Below, piece by piece: positions 24,130 to 31,666 of a stretch of DNA of 64,000 nucleotides (its first letter is position 1; each line of letters starts with the position of its first letter). The DNA comes from Ornithinimicrobium humiphilum (GTDB lineage: Bacteria > Actinomycetota > Actinomycetes > Actinomycetales > Dermatophilaceae): NCBI RefSeq assembly GCF_006716885.1, contig NZ_VFPU01000001.1, positions 1,302,001 to 1,366,000 of the forward strand. The letters run 5' to 3'. A program made the position numbers and the translations under genes. A model generated the notes under the pieces. That model was not told where the DNA came from. It did not search any database and saw only the letters and a program-made list of their open reading frames with translations.

Positions 24130-24678
24130 ATGTCCGACGCAGAGCGCGATCGCAACCGCGCGGAGCAGGTGCAGCTGTACGGCGAGCCCCTCTCCGACGT
24201 CTTCGCGCGCCTCACCTCCGGGCTCGGCCTGACGCAGGCGGGCCTGGCGCGCACGATCGGCATGTCGCCGCCCATGCTCTCCCAGCTCGGCTCCGCGCAC
24301 CGCATCAAGATAGGCAACCCGGCCGTGCTGCGGCGGCTGGAGGCGCTCCAGCAGCTGCTGGACGACGTGCACGCGGGGCGGGTCCGGATGGCCGACGTGG
24401 CGGAGCAGGTGGCCGCCGTCCGCGAGTCCAGCCAGTCGTGGACCACCACCCGGGTGGACCTGCCGGCCGCACCGCCGTCGCGGGAGGACCGGGACGCCAC
24501 CGAGGCCGCGACGGTGCGGCAGCTGCTGCGCGCCGTCGCCTCCGGCTCCGAGCTGCGCCAGGCTGCGGACCTGCTGGCCGGTGCCCACCCGGGGCTGGCC
24601 GACCTGCTGCGCACCTACGGGCTGGGCACGCCAGAGGAGGCCACCGCCCACCTGCGCCGGCACCGAGAGCTCTTCTGA
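24130..24678 (+). CDS. XRE-type helix-turn-helix regulator
   Basis: 182 residues. The HTH is at about residues 25-60 (DVFARLTSGLGLTQAGLART, IGMSPPMLSQLGSAHRIKIG), with LTQAGLART as helix 2 and SPPMLSQLGS as the recognition helix. The rest is helical (QLLDDVHAGRVRMADVAEQ, LRQAADLLAGAHPGL) and could dimerise. CCGGAG supports ATG 24130. It sits beside its probable operator and opposite the VWA gene, so autorepression and control of the VWA protein are expected (inference). It may be co-transcribed with the deazaflavin reductase 15 bp downstream. Confidence 0.8.
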   Translation: MSDAERDRNRAEQVQLYGEPLSDVFARLTSGLGLTQAGLARTIGMSPPMLSQLGSAHRIKIGNPAVLRRLEALQQLLDDVHAGRVRMADVAEQVAAVRESSQSWTTTRVDLPAAPPSREDRDATEAATVRQLLRAVASGSELRQAADLLAGAHPGLADLLRTYGLGTPEEATAHLRRHRELF

Positions 24679-24693
24679 CCGGGAGGACACGAC

Positions 24694-25176
24694 ATGCCCG
24701 CGCCCCTCACCGTGACGCCCTACGTCCGGCGCTTCGTCAACCCGGTGCTCATCCACCTGGCGGGCCACGGCTGGTTCGCCGACCTCGAGCACGTCGGGCG
24801 CCGCACCGGGACCGTCCGGCACACGCCGCTCCTGGCCTTCCGCAGGGGCGACGTCGTGACGCTGGCCCTCACCTACGGTCCGCGCGTGCAGTGGCTGGCC
24901 AACGTCCGCGCCGCCGGGCGCTGCCGGATGCGGCTGGGCGGCGCGCTGCTCGAGCTCGGGGCCCCGCGCGTGCTGGAGCCGGCCGAGGGGGTGGCGCGGA
25001 TGCCGCAGCCGATCCGCACCGTCTTCGCCCGCACCGGCGCGGTCGAGGACTTCGTCGAGCTGCCCGTGCTGGGGGAGCGCCCCTGGCCGGGGACGTGGCC
25101 GCAGGACGGGGCGCACGGCATACCGGGCGGTCCTCCCGGCGCCGGGCCGGTGGGTGGGGCAGGATCTGGAGCGTGA
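24694..25176 (+). CDS. Deazaflavin (F420)-dependent nitroreductase-family protein
   Basis: 160 residues, split beta-barrel of the DDN/FDOR type: YVRRFVNPVLIHLAGHGWFADLEHVGRRTGTVRHTPLL, then WLANVRAAGRCRMRLGG. Members use reduced F420 to reduce quinones, nitro compounds or enones, or bind lipids. GGGAGG upstream supports the ATG. The last 15 residues are Gly/Pro-rich. The stop overlaps the next gene's GTG (GTGA), so it is coupled to the YihY/BrkB membrane protein. Confidence 0.8.
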   Translation: MPAPLTVTPYVRRFVNPVLIHLAGHGWFADLEHVGRRTGTVRHTPLLAFRRGDVVTLALTYGPRVQWLANVRAAGRCRMRLGGALLELGAPRVLEPAEGVARMPQPIRTVFARTGAVEDFVELPVLGERPWPGTWPQDGAHGIPGGPPGAGPVGGAGSGA

Positions 25177-26228
25177 CGTCCTTCCCGCGACGGCTCGACG
25201 AGCTGCAGCGTCGGCGGCCCTGGCTGGGCTTCCCGGTGGCGGTGGTCTTCAAGTTCTTCGACGACCACGGCGTCTACCTGTCGGTGCTCATCACCTACTA
25301 CGGCTTCCTGGCGCTCTTCCCGATGATGCTGCTGCTCACCTCGCTGCTGGGCTTCGTGCTCGACGGCAACCCCGAGCTGCGCTCGCAGATCCTCAGCACC
25401 GCGGTCAGCCAGTTCCCCGTCCTCGGCACCGAGATCGGCCGCGAGGGGTTCTCCGGCAGCACCACCGCGCTGGTCATCGGCGTCGTCGTGGCGCTGTGGG
25501 CCGCGATCCGGGCCTCGCAGGCCACGCTGCACATGATGAACATCTGCTGGGCGGTGCCCCGGCACCAGCGCCCCGACCCGCTGCGCTCGCCGATCCGCTC
25601 GCTGCCGCTCATCGCGATCGCCGGGCTCATGCTGCTGGGCACGACGGTCGGCACGGTGCTGGCGACGTCGGCGGGGGCTTACGGCGTCGAGCTGCGGCGG
25701 ATGCTCCCCGCGCTGGTGCTGCTCTTCAGCTTCCTGGTCGCGGTGCTCGTCTTCGCCCTCGGCATGTGGTTGGGCACGACCTACGACCTGCGCTTCCGGG
25801 ACGTGCTCCCCGGGGCGCTGGTGGCTGCCCTCGGGTGGCTCCTGCTGCAGCGCTTCGGCATCACCTACGCCAACCAGATCGTGGCCCGGTCGGGCGACAC
25901 CTACGGCGTCTTCGCCATCGTCCTCGGCCTGATCGTCTTCATCTTCGCCGCGGCCCAGGTCGTGGTGTTCTCCGTCGAGATCAACGTGGTGCGGGTCAAG
26001 CGGCTCTGGCCGCGGGCGCTGCTGGGACCGTTCACGACGAGCGTCCCGCTCACCGAGGCCGACGTGCAGACCTATCGCGACGCCACGGCGTCCACGATCA
26101 TCAAGGACTACCAGGAGGTCGAGGTGACCTTCGACCACCCGTTGGGCGTGCCGGGCGAGCCGGGGGCGTCAGGCCCGGTTGCCGAGGAGGAGGACGACGA
26201 CCGGACCGGCGCCGACGACCGGAGCTGA
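25173..26228 (+). CDS. YihY/virulence factor BrkB family membrane protein
   Basis: 351 residues with about six membrane segments: YLSVLITYYGFLALFPMMLLLTSLLG, TTALVIGVVVALWAAIRASQ, SLPLIAIAGLMLLGTTVGTVL, LVLLFSFLVAVLVFALGMW, VLPGALVAALGWLLLQ and VFAIVLGLIVFIFAAAQVVVF. YihY proteins are abundant inner-membrane proteins of unsettled function, once called RNase BN in error; some are linked to serum resistance or to lipid transport. The C-terminal tail is acidic. It is translationally coupled to the upstream F420 protein. Confidence 0.85.
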   Translation: MTSFPRRLDELQRRRPWLGFPVAVVFKFFDDHGVYLSVLITYYGFLALFPMMLLLTSLLGFVLDGNPELRSQILSTAVSQFPVLGTEIGREGFSGSTTALVIGVVVALWAAIRASQATLHMMNICWAVPRHQRPDPLRSPIRSLPLIAIAGLMLLGTTVGTVLATSAGAYGVELRRMLPALVLLFSFLVAVLVFALGMWLGTTYDLRFRDVLPGALVAALGWLLLQRFGITYANQIVARSGDTYGVFAIVLGLIVFIFAAAQVVVFSVEINVVRVKRLWPRALLGPFTTSVPLTEADVQTYRDATASTIIKDYQEVEVTFDHPLGVPGEPGASGPVAEEEDDDRTGADDRS

Positions 26229-26238
26229 CCAGCGCCGC

Positions 26239-26259
26239 CCGTCGCGTCCTCAGCGACGG
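26239..26259. terminator. Short hairpin at a convergent junction
   Basis: CCGTCGC (26239-26245) and GCGACGG (26253-26259) with a 7-nt loop span the end of the minus-strand gene that stops at 26250 and lie 11 bp after the YihY gene. Confidence 0.4.
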
Positions 26260-27125
26260 TCCTCGGAGGTCCCGTCCTGGCCGTTGCCGGGCGGGGGAGC
26301 ATAGGGGTCGGTGGAGGACCCGGGCGCCGGGGGAGTGCCGTAGGGGTTGGCCGTCGAGCCGGGCGGCGGCGGGGTGCCATAGGGGTCGGAGGGCGTCCCG
26401 GTCCCCTGGCCCTGGCCGGGCGCGCCATAGGTCTGACCGCCGTAGCCCTGGTCCTGCGAGCCGTAGCCCTGCGAGCCGTAATTCTGACCGACATACCCCT
26501 GGCCACCGTAGCCCGAGCCGCCGTAGCCGCCCGGGTAGCCGTAGCCGGACGCGGCCAGCGCGGCCTTCTTGTCGCGGTTGCGGCCGACGAGCCACAGCAC
26601 GAGACCGAGCAGGGTGATGAACCCGATCGGGAAGAGCGCGAGGAACGCCAGGCTGGCCGCGCCGATCCCGAGGGCGTCGCTGAAGCTCAGCGCCGGGCTC
26701 ACCTCGGCGGGGCCGTCGCAGGCGACGACGTGGTCGCCGGCCTGCGTGGCGGTGATCATCCCGACGACGGTGGTCTGCTCGTCGCCGGCCATGTCGTTCA
26801 TCGAGCTGTCCTCGGTGAGAGGCACCGACGAGCCGTCCGGAGCGGTGACCGTGCACGTCGGGCTGGTGCCCTGCGGGGCGAGGACGAAGCGCGTGTCGTC
26901 GGTCTCCATCGGCACGGGCGTCTCGCCCTGGATGGAGATGGCGTCGTTCTCCCACTTCTCGATGTCGGAGATCGCCCGGGTGACCCCCCAGGCGCCGACC
27001 ACGACCGCGATCACGCCGAGCACGAGCCCGACGAAGAAGAGCACCTTGCCGGCGGTCTTCATGCCGTTGCGGCGAGGAGGGACGGGCTGCTGGCCGTAGG
27101 CGTACTGGTTCGGGTACGTGCTCAC
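26250..27125 (-). CDS. Two-TM membrane protein with Gly/Tyr/Gln-rich tail
   Basis: 291 residues. Topology is short cytoplasmic start, TM1 (about 25-50), an outside beta-rich domain with two Cys (CTVTAPDGSSVPLTED, HVVACDG), TM2 (about 155-180, FLALFPIGFITLLGLVLWLVG) and a cytoplasmic tail. The tail is low-complexity YGG/GYGSQ repeats followed by PYGTPPxPGS repeats. Such Gly/Tyr-rich tails are prone to phase separation or polymer contacts, but function is unknown. The GTG start has TAGGTT six nt upstream (leaderless). The neighbouring upstream gene is a paralogue with the same topology and a different tail. Confidence 0.7.
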   Translation of the reverse strand: MSTYPNQYAYGQQPVPPRRNGMKTAGKVLFFVGLVLGVIAVVVGAWGVTRAISDIEKWENDAISIQGETPVPMETDDTRFVLAPQGTSPTCTVTAPDGSSVPLTEDSSMNDMAGDEQTTVVGMITATQAGDHVVACDGPAEVSPALSFSDALGIGAASLAFLALFPIGFITLLGLVLWLVGRNRDKKAALAASGYGYPGGYGGSGYGGQGYVGQNYGSQGYGSQDQGYGGQTYGAPGQGQGTGTPSDPYGTPPPPGSTANPYGTPPAPGSSTDPYAPPPGNGQDGTSEDRR

Positions 27126-27131
27126 GGGACC

Positions 27132-27137
27132 AACCTA
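27132..27137 (-). promoter_or_regulatory. -10 box, leaderless start
   Basis: TAGGTT on the minus strand ends 6 nt before GTG 27125. Confidence 0.45.
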
Positions 27138-27180
27138 TCCGGCCCCGGGGGGCGGTCGGCTCGGGTGCTGTGGACGGCGC

Positions 27181-28143
27181 TCAGCGGTAGGTGTCGCTCG
27201 GGGCGTCCTGGTCGAAGGGCTCGCCGCCGTTCCGCCCGTTCGCGGCGTCCGGCTGGCCGTCGACGTCGTCCTCGTCCTCGTCGACGAACACGAGGGCGCC
27301 CGAGGCGACGAGCGCGTCGATCTCCTCCTCGGAGAGAGCGGCCAGCTCCTCCTCGGTGAGGTCGACGTAGTCGTCCTCACCGGCGTCGGCGTCGTCCTCG
27401 TCAGCGTCCTCGTCGTCGTCGGGGGTGGTCCCGGCTGCGCGCTCGTGGCGGGCCCGGGCCTCGTCCTCCCACCACTCCTCGGCGCCCTCCGAGGGCGGCA
27501 GCGCGCCGTCACCCTCGTCGTCCTCGTCGTCGCCCTCGGTGCCGTGCCGCACGACGAGGGACAGGACGGCGCCGATGAGCAGCAGGGTCAGGCCCGCGAA
27601 GGTGCCCATGCTGCCGAGCGTGAGCGCGCCGAGACGCAGCAGGCCGTCGGCCGGGCTGACCTCGGGGGCGACCACGACGCCACGGCCGTTGCAGTCGATC
27701 GTGTGGGAGCCGGCCGAGGCCGCCCGGAACGAGCCGACGACCTGGAAGCGGGCGAGCGGGTTGTCCAGACCTACCCGCTGGCCCTCGTCGGAGAGGTGGC
27801 TGACCGGCACGGCGCCGCCGGGGCCGGTCACGGTGCACTGGATGTCCTCGACGGGGGTCGGCAGGTCGTCGCCGGGGGCGACCAGCCCGCCGGTGACGTA
27901 GAGCGTCCGCTCCGCACCGGCCGACAGCGAGACCGTCGCCGCGCCGTCGACCAGCTCGGCGGAGTTGTCGCGCAGGTTGTTGATCAGGCCTCGGGTCGTC
28001 AGGCCGCCGACGAGCGCCACCACCAGGCTGATCACCGTCAGCACGGCACCCACGCGGAGCAGGGCGCGCGCGGAACGGCGCAGACGGGCCCGGCTGGAGC
28101 GCGGACGTCCGGAGGGCTGGGACGCGTCGTCGGGGGAGGACAT
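27181..28143 (-). CDS. Two-TM membrane protein with highly acidic tail, paralogue of the next gene
   Basis: 320 residues. TM1 (about 28-52), an outside domain with two Cys (IQCTVTGPGGAVPVSHLSDE, SHTIDCNGRGVVVAPEVSP), TM2 (about 170-195) and a cytoplasmic tail. The tail is dominated by Asp/Glu runs, with a motif YVDLTEEELAALSEEEIDAL. The outside domain aligns with that of the adjacent 26250-27125 gene (CTVTxPxG, AGxHxxxCxGxxxVxPxxS), so the two arose by duplication and then gained different tails. Function unknown; a small outside binding domain coupled to an intracellular tail suggests signalling or scaffolding. The start is leaderless (TAGAGT 7 nt upstream). Confidence 0.7.
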   Translation of the reverse strand: MSSPDDASQPSGRPRSSRARLRRSARALLRVGAVLTVISLVVALVGGLTTRGLINNLRDNSAELVDGAATVSLSAGAERTLYVTGGLVAPGDDLPTPVEDIQCTVTGPGGAVPVSHLSDEGQRVGLDNPLARFQVVGSFRAASAGSHTIDCNGRGVVVAPEVSPADGLLRLGALTLGSMGTFAGLTLLLIGAVLSLVVRHGTEGDDEDDEGDGALPPSEGAEEWWEDEARARHERAAGTTPDDDEDADEDDADAGEDDYVDLTEEELAALSEEEIDALVASGALVFVDEDEDDVDGQPDAANGRNGGEPFDQDAPSDTYR

Positions 28144-28150
28144 GCCCCCG

Positions 28151-28156
28151 ACTCTA
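28151..28156 (-). promoter_or_regulatory. -10 box, leaderless start
   Basis: TAGAGT on the minus strand ends 7 nt before ATG 28143. Confidence 0.5.
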
Positions 28157-28210
28157 GGCGGCGGGAGGCCGGGTTGACAGCCTGCGGCACGCCGGGGGCG
28201 GGGTGCTGTC

Positions 28211-28819
28211 CTAGGAGTGACTGCTGGCCGGGACGAGGACCGGGTCGGGCACTCCTCCGGGCTGCCTCACCAGGTGCGCGCCGACCGCGACCAGCGCCAG
28301 TCCGAAGGGCACCGCCAGCAGGATCAGCGACGTCTGCTCGTTGGCCCGCAGGAGCAGGGCGACGGTCGCCAGGACCGCGACGAACAGCGGTCGGGGCACC
28401 ACGCGCGCCCGCCACAGGTTGACGGCCACCAGGGCCACCCCACCCACGAGGAGCACGACCCCTGGGCCCACCAGCAGCGGCATACCGCTCCAGTCGGGGG
28501 AGACCAGTCCCATGACGGCAGCCGCCACGAGCAGCAGCAGCGCGGTCGTGCTGACCAGGACGGCGCCGAGCGCGACACGGGTGGGACCCAGCCTGCGCCG
28601 GGCCAGGCTCACGAGTCCGGCGATGCCGGCGGAGAGGCAGATCCCCGCCAGGGCGAGCAGGGCCAGCCCGGCCGGGCTGCCCCCGCGCATCGGCGCGCCA
28701 GCGGCGCACCCGTCCCCGATGCAGCCCTGCGGCTGCAGGTTGTGGACCACGCAGGCGGCGGCCCACGCCGTCCCCGCGACGACACACACGGCGCCGGTCA
28801 CCTTCTCGAGCGCAGCCAT
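28211..28819 (-). CDS. Polytopic membrane protein of unknown function
   Basis: 202 residues with six probable membrane segments: VTGAVCVVAGTAWAAACVV, GLALLALAGICLSAGIAGL, RVALGAVLVSTTALLLLVAAAVMGL, GVVLLVGGVALVAVNLW, LFVAVLATVALLL and LILLAVPFGLALVAVGAHL. A loop near residue 30 has two Cys (CIGDGCAAG). I do not recognise the family. GGAAGGGG fixes ATG 28819. A good promoter lies about 110 nt upstream, and a 9-bp hairpin occupies the leader just before the ribosome binding site. Confidence 0.7.
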   Translation of the reverse strand: MAALEKVTGAVCVVAGTAWAAACVVHNLQPQGCIGDGCAAGAPMRGGSPAGLALLALAGICLSAGIAGLVSLARRRLGPTRVALGAVLVSTTALLLLVAAAVMGLVSPDWSGMPLLVGPGVVLLVGGVALVAVNLWRARVVPRPLFVAVLATVALLLRANEQTSLILLAVPFGLALVAVGAHLVRQPGGVPDPVLVPASSHS

Positions 28820-28849
28820 GACACAGACCCCTTCCGCACGCGCGGAGAA

Positions 28850-28880
28850 GCCGGTCCGGCCCCTGCGCCGGCGGACCGGC
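28850..28880 (-). promoter_or_regulatory. Leader hairpin upstream of the 202-aa membrane protein
   Basis: GCCGGTCCG (28850-28858) and CGGACCGGC (28872-28880) form a perfect 9-bp stem, 31 nt before the start codon. It may act as an attenuator or stabiliser. Confidence 0.4.
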
Positions 28881-28932
28881 CCCCTGCGGCCGGTGCGGTT
28901 CTCCACGTGCGCCCCGGGCGGGGCGCTGAGCA

Positions 28933-28962
28933 AGTATGGCGAGGGCACGATCCGCATGACAA
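28933..28962 (-). promoter_or_regulatory. Sigma-70-type promoter
   Basis: On the minus strand TTGTCA (28962-28957) and CATACT (28938-28933) are separated by 18 nt. It drives the 202-aa membrane protein gene. Confidence 0.55.
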
Positions 28963-29018
28963 GGGGTTTGGCGCAGCGGACGGGCGGCCGTCGCCGCCGC
29001 CCCGTCCCGCGACCTGCC

Positions 29019-30383
29019 TCAGCCCTCGCCCCGGCGCTCCGACTCCGTGGCCTGGCGCAGCACGATCCGCGTCCACGCCCCCACGTAGATCCGGTCGTCG
29101 CGGTCGATCTCCACCCGCTGGCCGGGCGTGAGCGGGGTGGTCGGGAGCGGCTCGCCGACGGTGCCGACGAACGTCCCGTTGCTGCTGCCCAGGTCCTCGA
29201 CCCACCAGCGCTGGCCGTCGCTCGTCAGCTGAGCGTGCCGTCGGGACACGGCGCTGTCGGCCCCCGCGTCGATCTCGGGCCGGACGCCGAGGCTGCCGGA
29301 CGGGCGGCCGACGAGCGCGGTGCTGCGGGTGAGCAGGACGATGTCCGGCACCCCGGCGCTGGGGCAGTTCTCGTCGGTCTGCTGGACGGCGTACCAGTCC
29401 GGGTCGACCCACAGCTCCGCCACCCAGGCCTCGGCCAGGGCCCGCGACGGCGGGGTATGCCGTGCCTTGCGGTGCGCGGGCGGCGCCGCGGGATCGGGCT
29501 CGGGCGTCGGGATCGGCTCGGGTGCGGGCTCGGGCTTGCTCGACGAGTCCGGCGAGTGCCCCGGTTCGGTCGGTCCGGAGGCGGCGTCGTCCGACGCAGG
29601 CGGTGCACTCGCCTCGTCCTTGGCCGGGGGGTCGAGCTCGTCCATCTCGGCATCGCCGGTCGAGCGCGCCGAGAGGCCCACTTCGGCACCCGAGAGGTCC
29701 GTGTCGGCGGACGAAGGTGGGTCACTCGGCGCGTCGGGATGCGGTGCCTCGTCGTCCGTGACCGGCTCGGACGCTGGCTCTCGCTCGGTGTCCACCCCGG
29801 TTTCCTCGTCCCCGCCGTCGCCGGTCGAGCTCGCCGAGAGGCCCACTTCGGCACCCGAAAGGTCCGTGTCGGCGGACGGACGTGGGTCACTCGGCGCGTC
29901 GGGATCGGTGTCGGGATCGGTGTCGGGGTTCCCTTCGTGCTCGGTCTCGGCCTCAGACTCGTCGACCTCGCCGTCCCCGGCCTCGGCGTCCTCGACCGGG
30001 TCTGCGCCCATCGGGGGCGTGCCGGTCGTGAAGTCGTAGCCGCAGGCCTCGCAGAAGAGGGCGTCGGCGACGTTGAGGGCGCTGCAGAAGGGGCAGGTCT
30101 GGGTCGGCGCAGCCTCGCCGGCCGCACCAGGCACACCGACGCCAGCCCCGCCGGCACCCGCACCGCCGACGCCCACACCTTCGGCACCGGCACCAGCGGC
30201 ACTAGCACCAGCCCCGTCAGCACCGGCAGCACCGTGACCAGCCGCGCCCGGGCCGCCCGACGACAGACCTGCGGCGGCCCCGGCCGCACCCGCCGCCGAC
30301 GACGGTGCACCCATGGGTGTGCCGCAGACGTCGCAGTAGTCCAGCGCGTCGCTCAGGTGACCTTCGGGGCAGCGGGCGCTCAC
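29019..30383 (-). CDS. Zinc-ribbon and FHA-domain protein
   Basis: 454 residues, last gene of the ten-gene TelA-PknG operon. An N-terminal Cys cluster (CPEGHLSDALDYCDVCG, C5/C17/C20) and a second ribbon (C97, C100, C112, C115) are joined by a Gly/Ala linker. A long acidic Ser/Thr linker follows with two copies of SADTDLSGAEVGLSA. The C-terminal FHA domain (about 350-445) shows VGRPSG, SRRHAQL and DLGSSNGTFVG. FHA domains bind phosphothreonine, so this is the likely reader of marks placed by the operon's PknG-like kinase and erased by its PP2C (inference). GTG overlaps the VWA stop by 4 bp. Confidence 0.85.
   Translation of the reverse strand: MSARCPEGHLSDALDYCDVCGTPMGAPSSAAGAAGAAAGLSSGGPGAAGHGAAGADGAGASAAGAGAEGVGVGGAGAGGAGVGVPGAAGEAAPTQTCPFCSALNVADALFCEACGYDFTTGTPPMGADPVEDAEAGDGEVDESEAETEHEGNPDTDPDTDPDAPSDPRPSADTDLSGAEVGLSASSTGDGGDEETGVDTEREPASEPVTDDEAPHPDAPSDPPSSADTDLSGAEVGLSARSTGDAEMDELDPPAKDEASAPPASDDAASGPTEPGHSPDSSSKPEPAPEPIPTPEPDPAAPPAHRKARHTPPSRALAEAWVAELWVDPDWYAVQQTDENCPSAGVPDIVLLTRSTALVGRPSGSLGVRPEIDAGADSAVSRRHAQLTSDGQRWWVEDLGSSNGTFVGTVGEPLPTTPLTPGQRVEIDRDDRIYVGAWTRIVLRQATESERRGEG
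29656..29905 (-). repeat. Pair of 85-bp direct repeats in the FHA gene
   Basis: 29656-29740 and 29821-29905 differ at about 4 of 85 positions. They encode the two SADTDLSGAEVGLSA segments of the linker. Because both copies are in frame, recombination between them would delete or add one 165-bp unit. Confidence 0.8.
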
Positions 30384-31666
30384 GTCGGGCGCACCCGCGT
30401 CGTCTTGGTGGAGGCGGTGTCGAGCTCCATCTCGTCGAGCTTGTCGACGTTGCGGCGCAGCCGCACCCGACCGGTCGCGGCGTCCTCGATGTCGACGACG
30501 CGGGCGAGCCGCGAGGTGGCAGCCTCGTCGCCGGTCTCGCGGGCGAGCTGCACCGCACGGCCGAGCTTGGAGGTCGCGGTCGCGTCGTCGCCGAGCGCCT
30601 TGGCGCGCAGGCCGTCCTGGATCGCCGAGGCGAGCTCGGTCTGGCCGGTGTAGTGCGCCACCTCGGGGCTGATCTGGGCGGTGAGCAGGCTGTCGGCCGA
30701 CCACCGCGCCTTGACCAGGCCCTGGGCGACCACCTGGCCACCGACCGCGAGCTGGACGCGCGAGGCGAGCTGCTCCTGGCCGACCGCCTTCGGCGCGAGA
30801 CGCACCGCCACGTGGAAGTCGCGGGTCTCGTCGCCCCAGGCGCCGGTGTCGTAGCCACCCGTGAGCGGGTTGATCTGCGTGCGGCGGGGCGAGAGGTCCT
30901 CGAGCGTGGGGGAGACCTGCTTGACGAAGAGGATCTCCGCGCCCTGCGGGGCCCACACGCGCAGCTGGGCGTCGGCGATGCCGCGTCCCATCGACTGCTG
31001 CATGAGGCGCGCGAAGTCCTCGGGCAGGCCGTCCCAGGTGCGGATCAGCTCGACGCCACCCATGAGGGCCTCGGCGATGCGGCGGACCTCGGCCACCTGC
31101 CAGGCGGCACCCAGGCCACGGCAGTCGGCCTGGAAGCGCCCGCGCACCTGCTCGATCGCCCAGCTCAGCTCCTGCGGCGTCTCGTGCTGGTTGGCGCCGT
31201 CGGTGAGGAGGATCGCGTGCTTCTTGGTCAGGGCCGGCACGGTGCCGAAGAGCTGCGCCGCGGCCATCAGCCAGCGGCCCATCGCGGTGCCGCCGCCGGG
31301 GGCGAGGCGCTGGAGCGAGCGCTTGGCCTCGAGCCGGGTCTGCGGCGACATGCGGACCATCGCCGCGGACATCCCGTCGGGATAGCACAGGGCCGCCTCG
31401 TGGTTGCCGGCGATGATCGCGAAGTAGACGCCGTCGACGATCTGGTCGAGCGCGGCGGACGCGGCGTAGGCGGCGGCCTGGACGCCCTGGACGTCCATCG
31501 ATCCGGAGACGTCGACGATGATGATCTCGCCGGCCTCGCCCGAGGCGGAGCTCATCGGGGTGACCGTGCCGGCGCCCGTGCAGGTGATCGAGACGATCGC
31601 GTGCACGTCGGTCCCGCCGTCGGGCAGGAACTCGTTCTGGTGGACCGTCGCGGTGAACTCAGCCAT
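30380..31666 (-). CDS. Intracellular VWA-domain protein
   Basis: 428 residues without signal peptide. The VWA domain (about 20-230) has a complete MIDAS: DVSGSMD, the Thr in GGGTAMGRWL and LLTDGANQH. A beta-rich region (240-340) and a helical C-terminus (ALGDDATATSKLGRAVQLARE) follow, a layout typical of cytoplasmic VWA proteins in TerD-type stress islands. It probably acts as a Mg-dependent adaptor between kinase, phosphatase and effector proteins. ATG 31666 overlaps the PP2C stop by 8 nt (ATGGCTGA) and has GGATGGGA upstream. A second in-frame ATG three codons before is less likely. Confidence 0.85.
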   Translation of the reverse strand: MAEFTATVHQNEFLPDGGTDVHAIVSITCTGAGTVTPMSSASGEAGEIIIVDVSGSMDVQGVQAAAYAASAALDQIVDGVYFAIIAGNHEAALCYPDGMSAAMVRMSPQTRLEAKRSLQRLAPGGGTAMGRWLMAAAQLFGTVPALTKKHAILLTDGANQHETPQELSWAIEQVRGRFQADCRGLGAAWQVAEVRRIAEALMGGVELIRTWDGLPEDFARLMQQSMGRGIADAQLRVWAPQGAEILFVKQVSPTLEDLSPRRTQINPLTGGYDTGAWGDETRDFHVAVRLAPKAVGQEQLASRVQLAVGGQVVAQGLVKARWSADSLLTAQISPEVAHYTGQTELASAIQDGLRAKALGDDATATSKLGRAVQLARETGDEAATSRLARVVDIEDAATGRVRLRRNVDKLDEMELDTASTKTTRVRPT

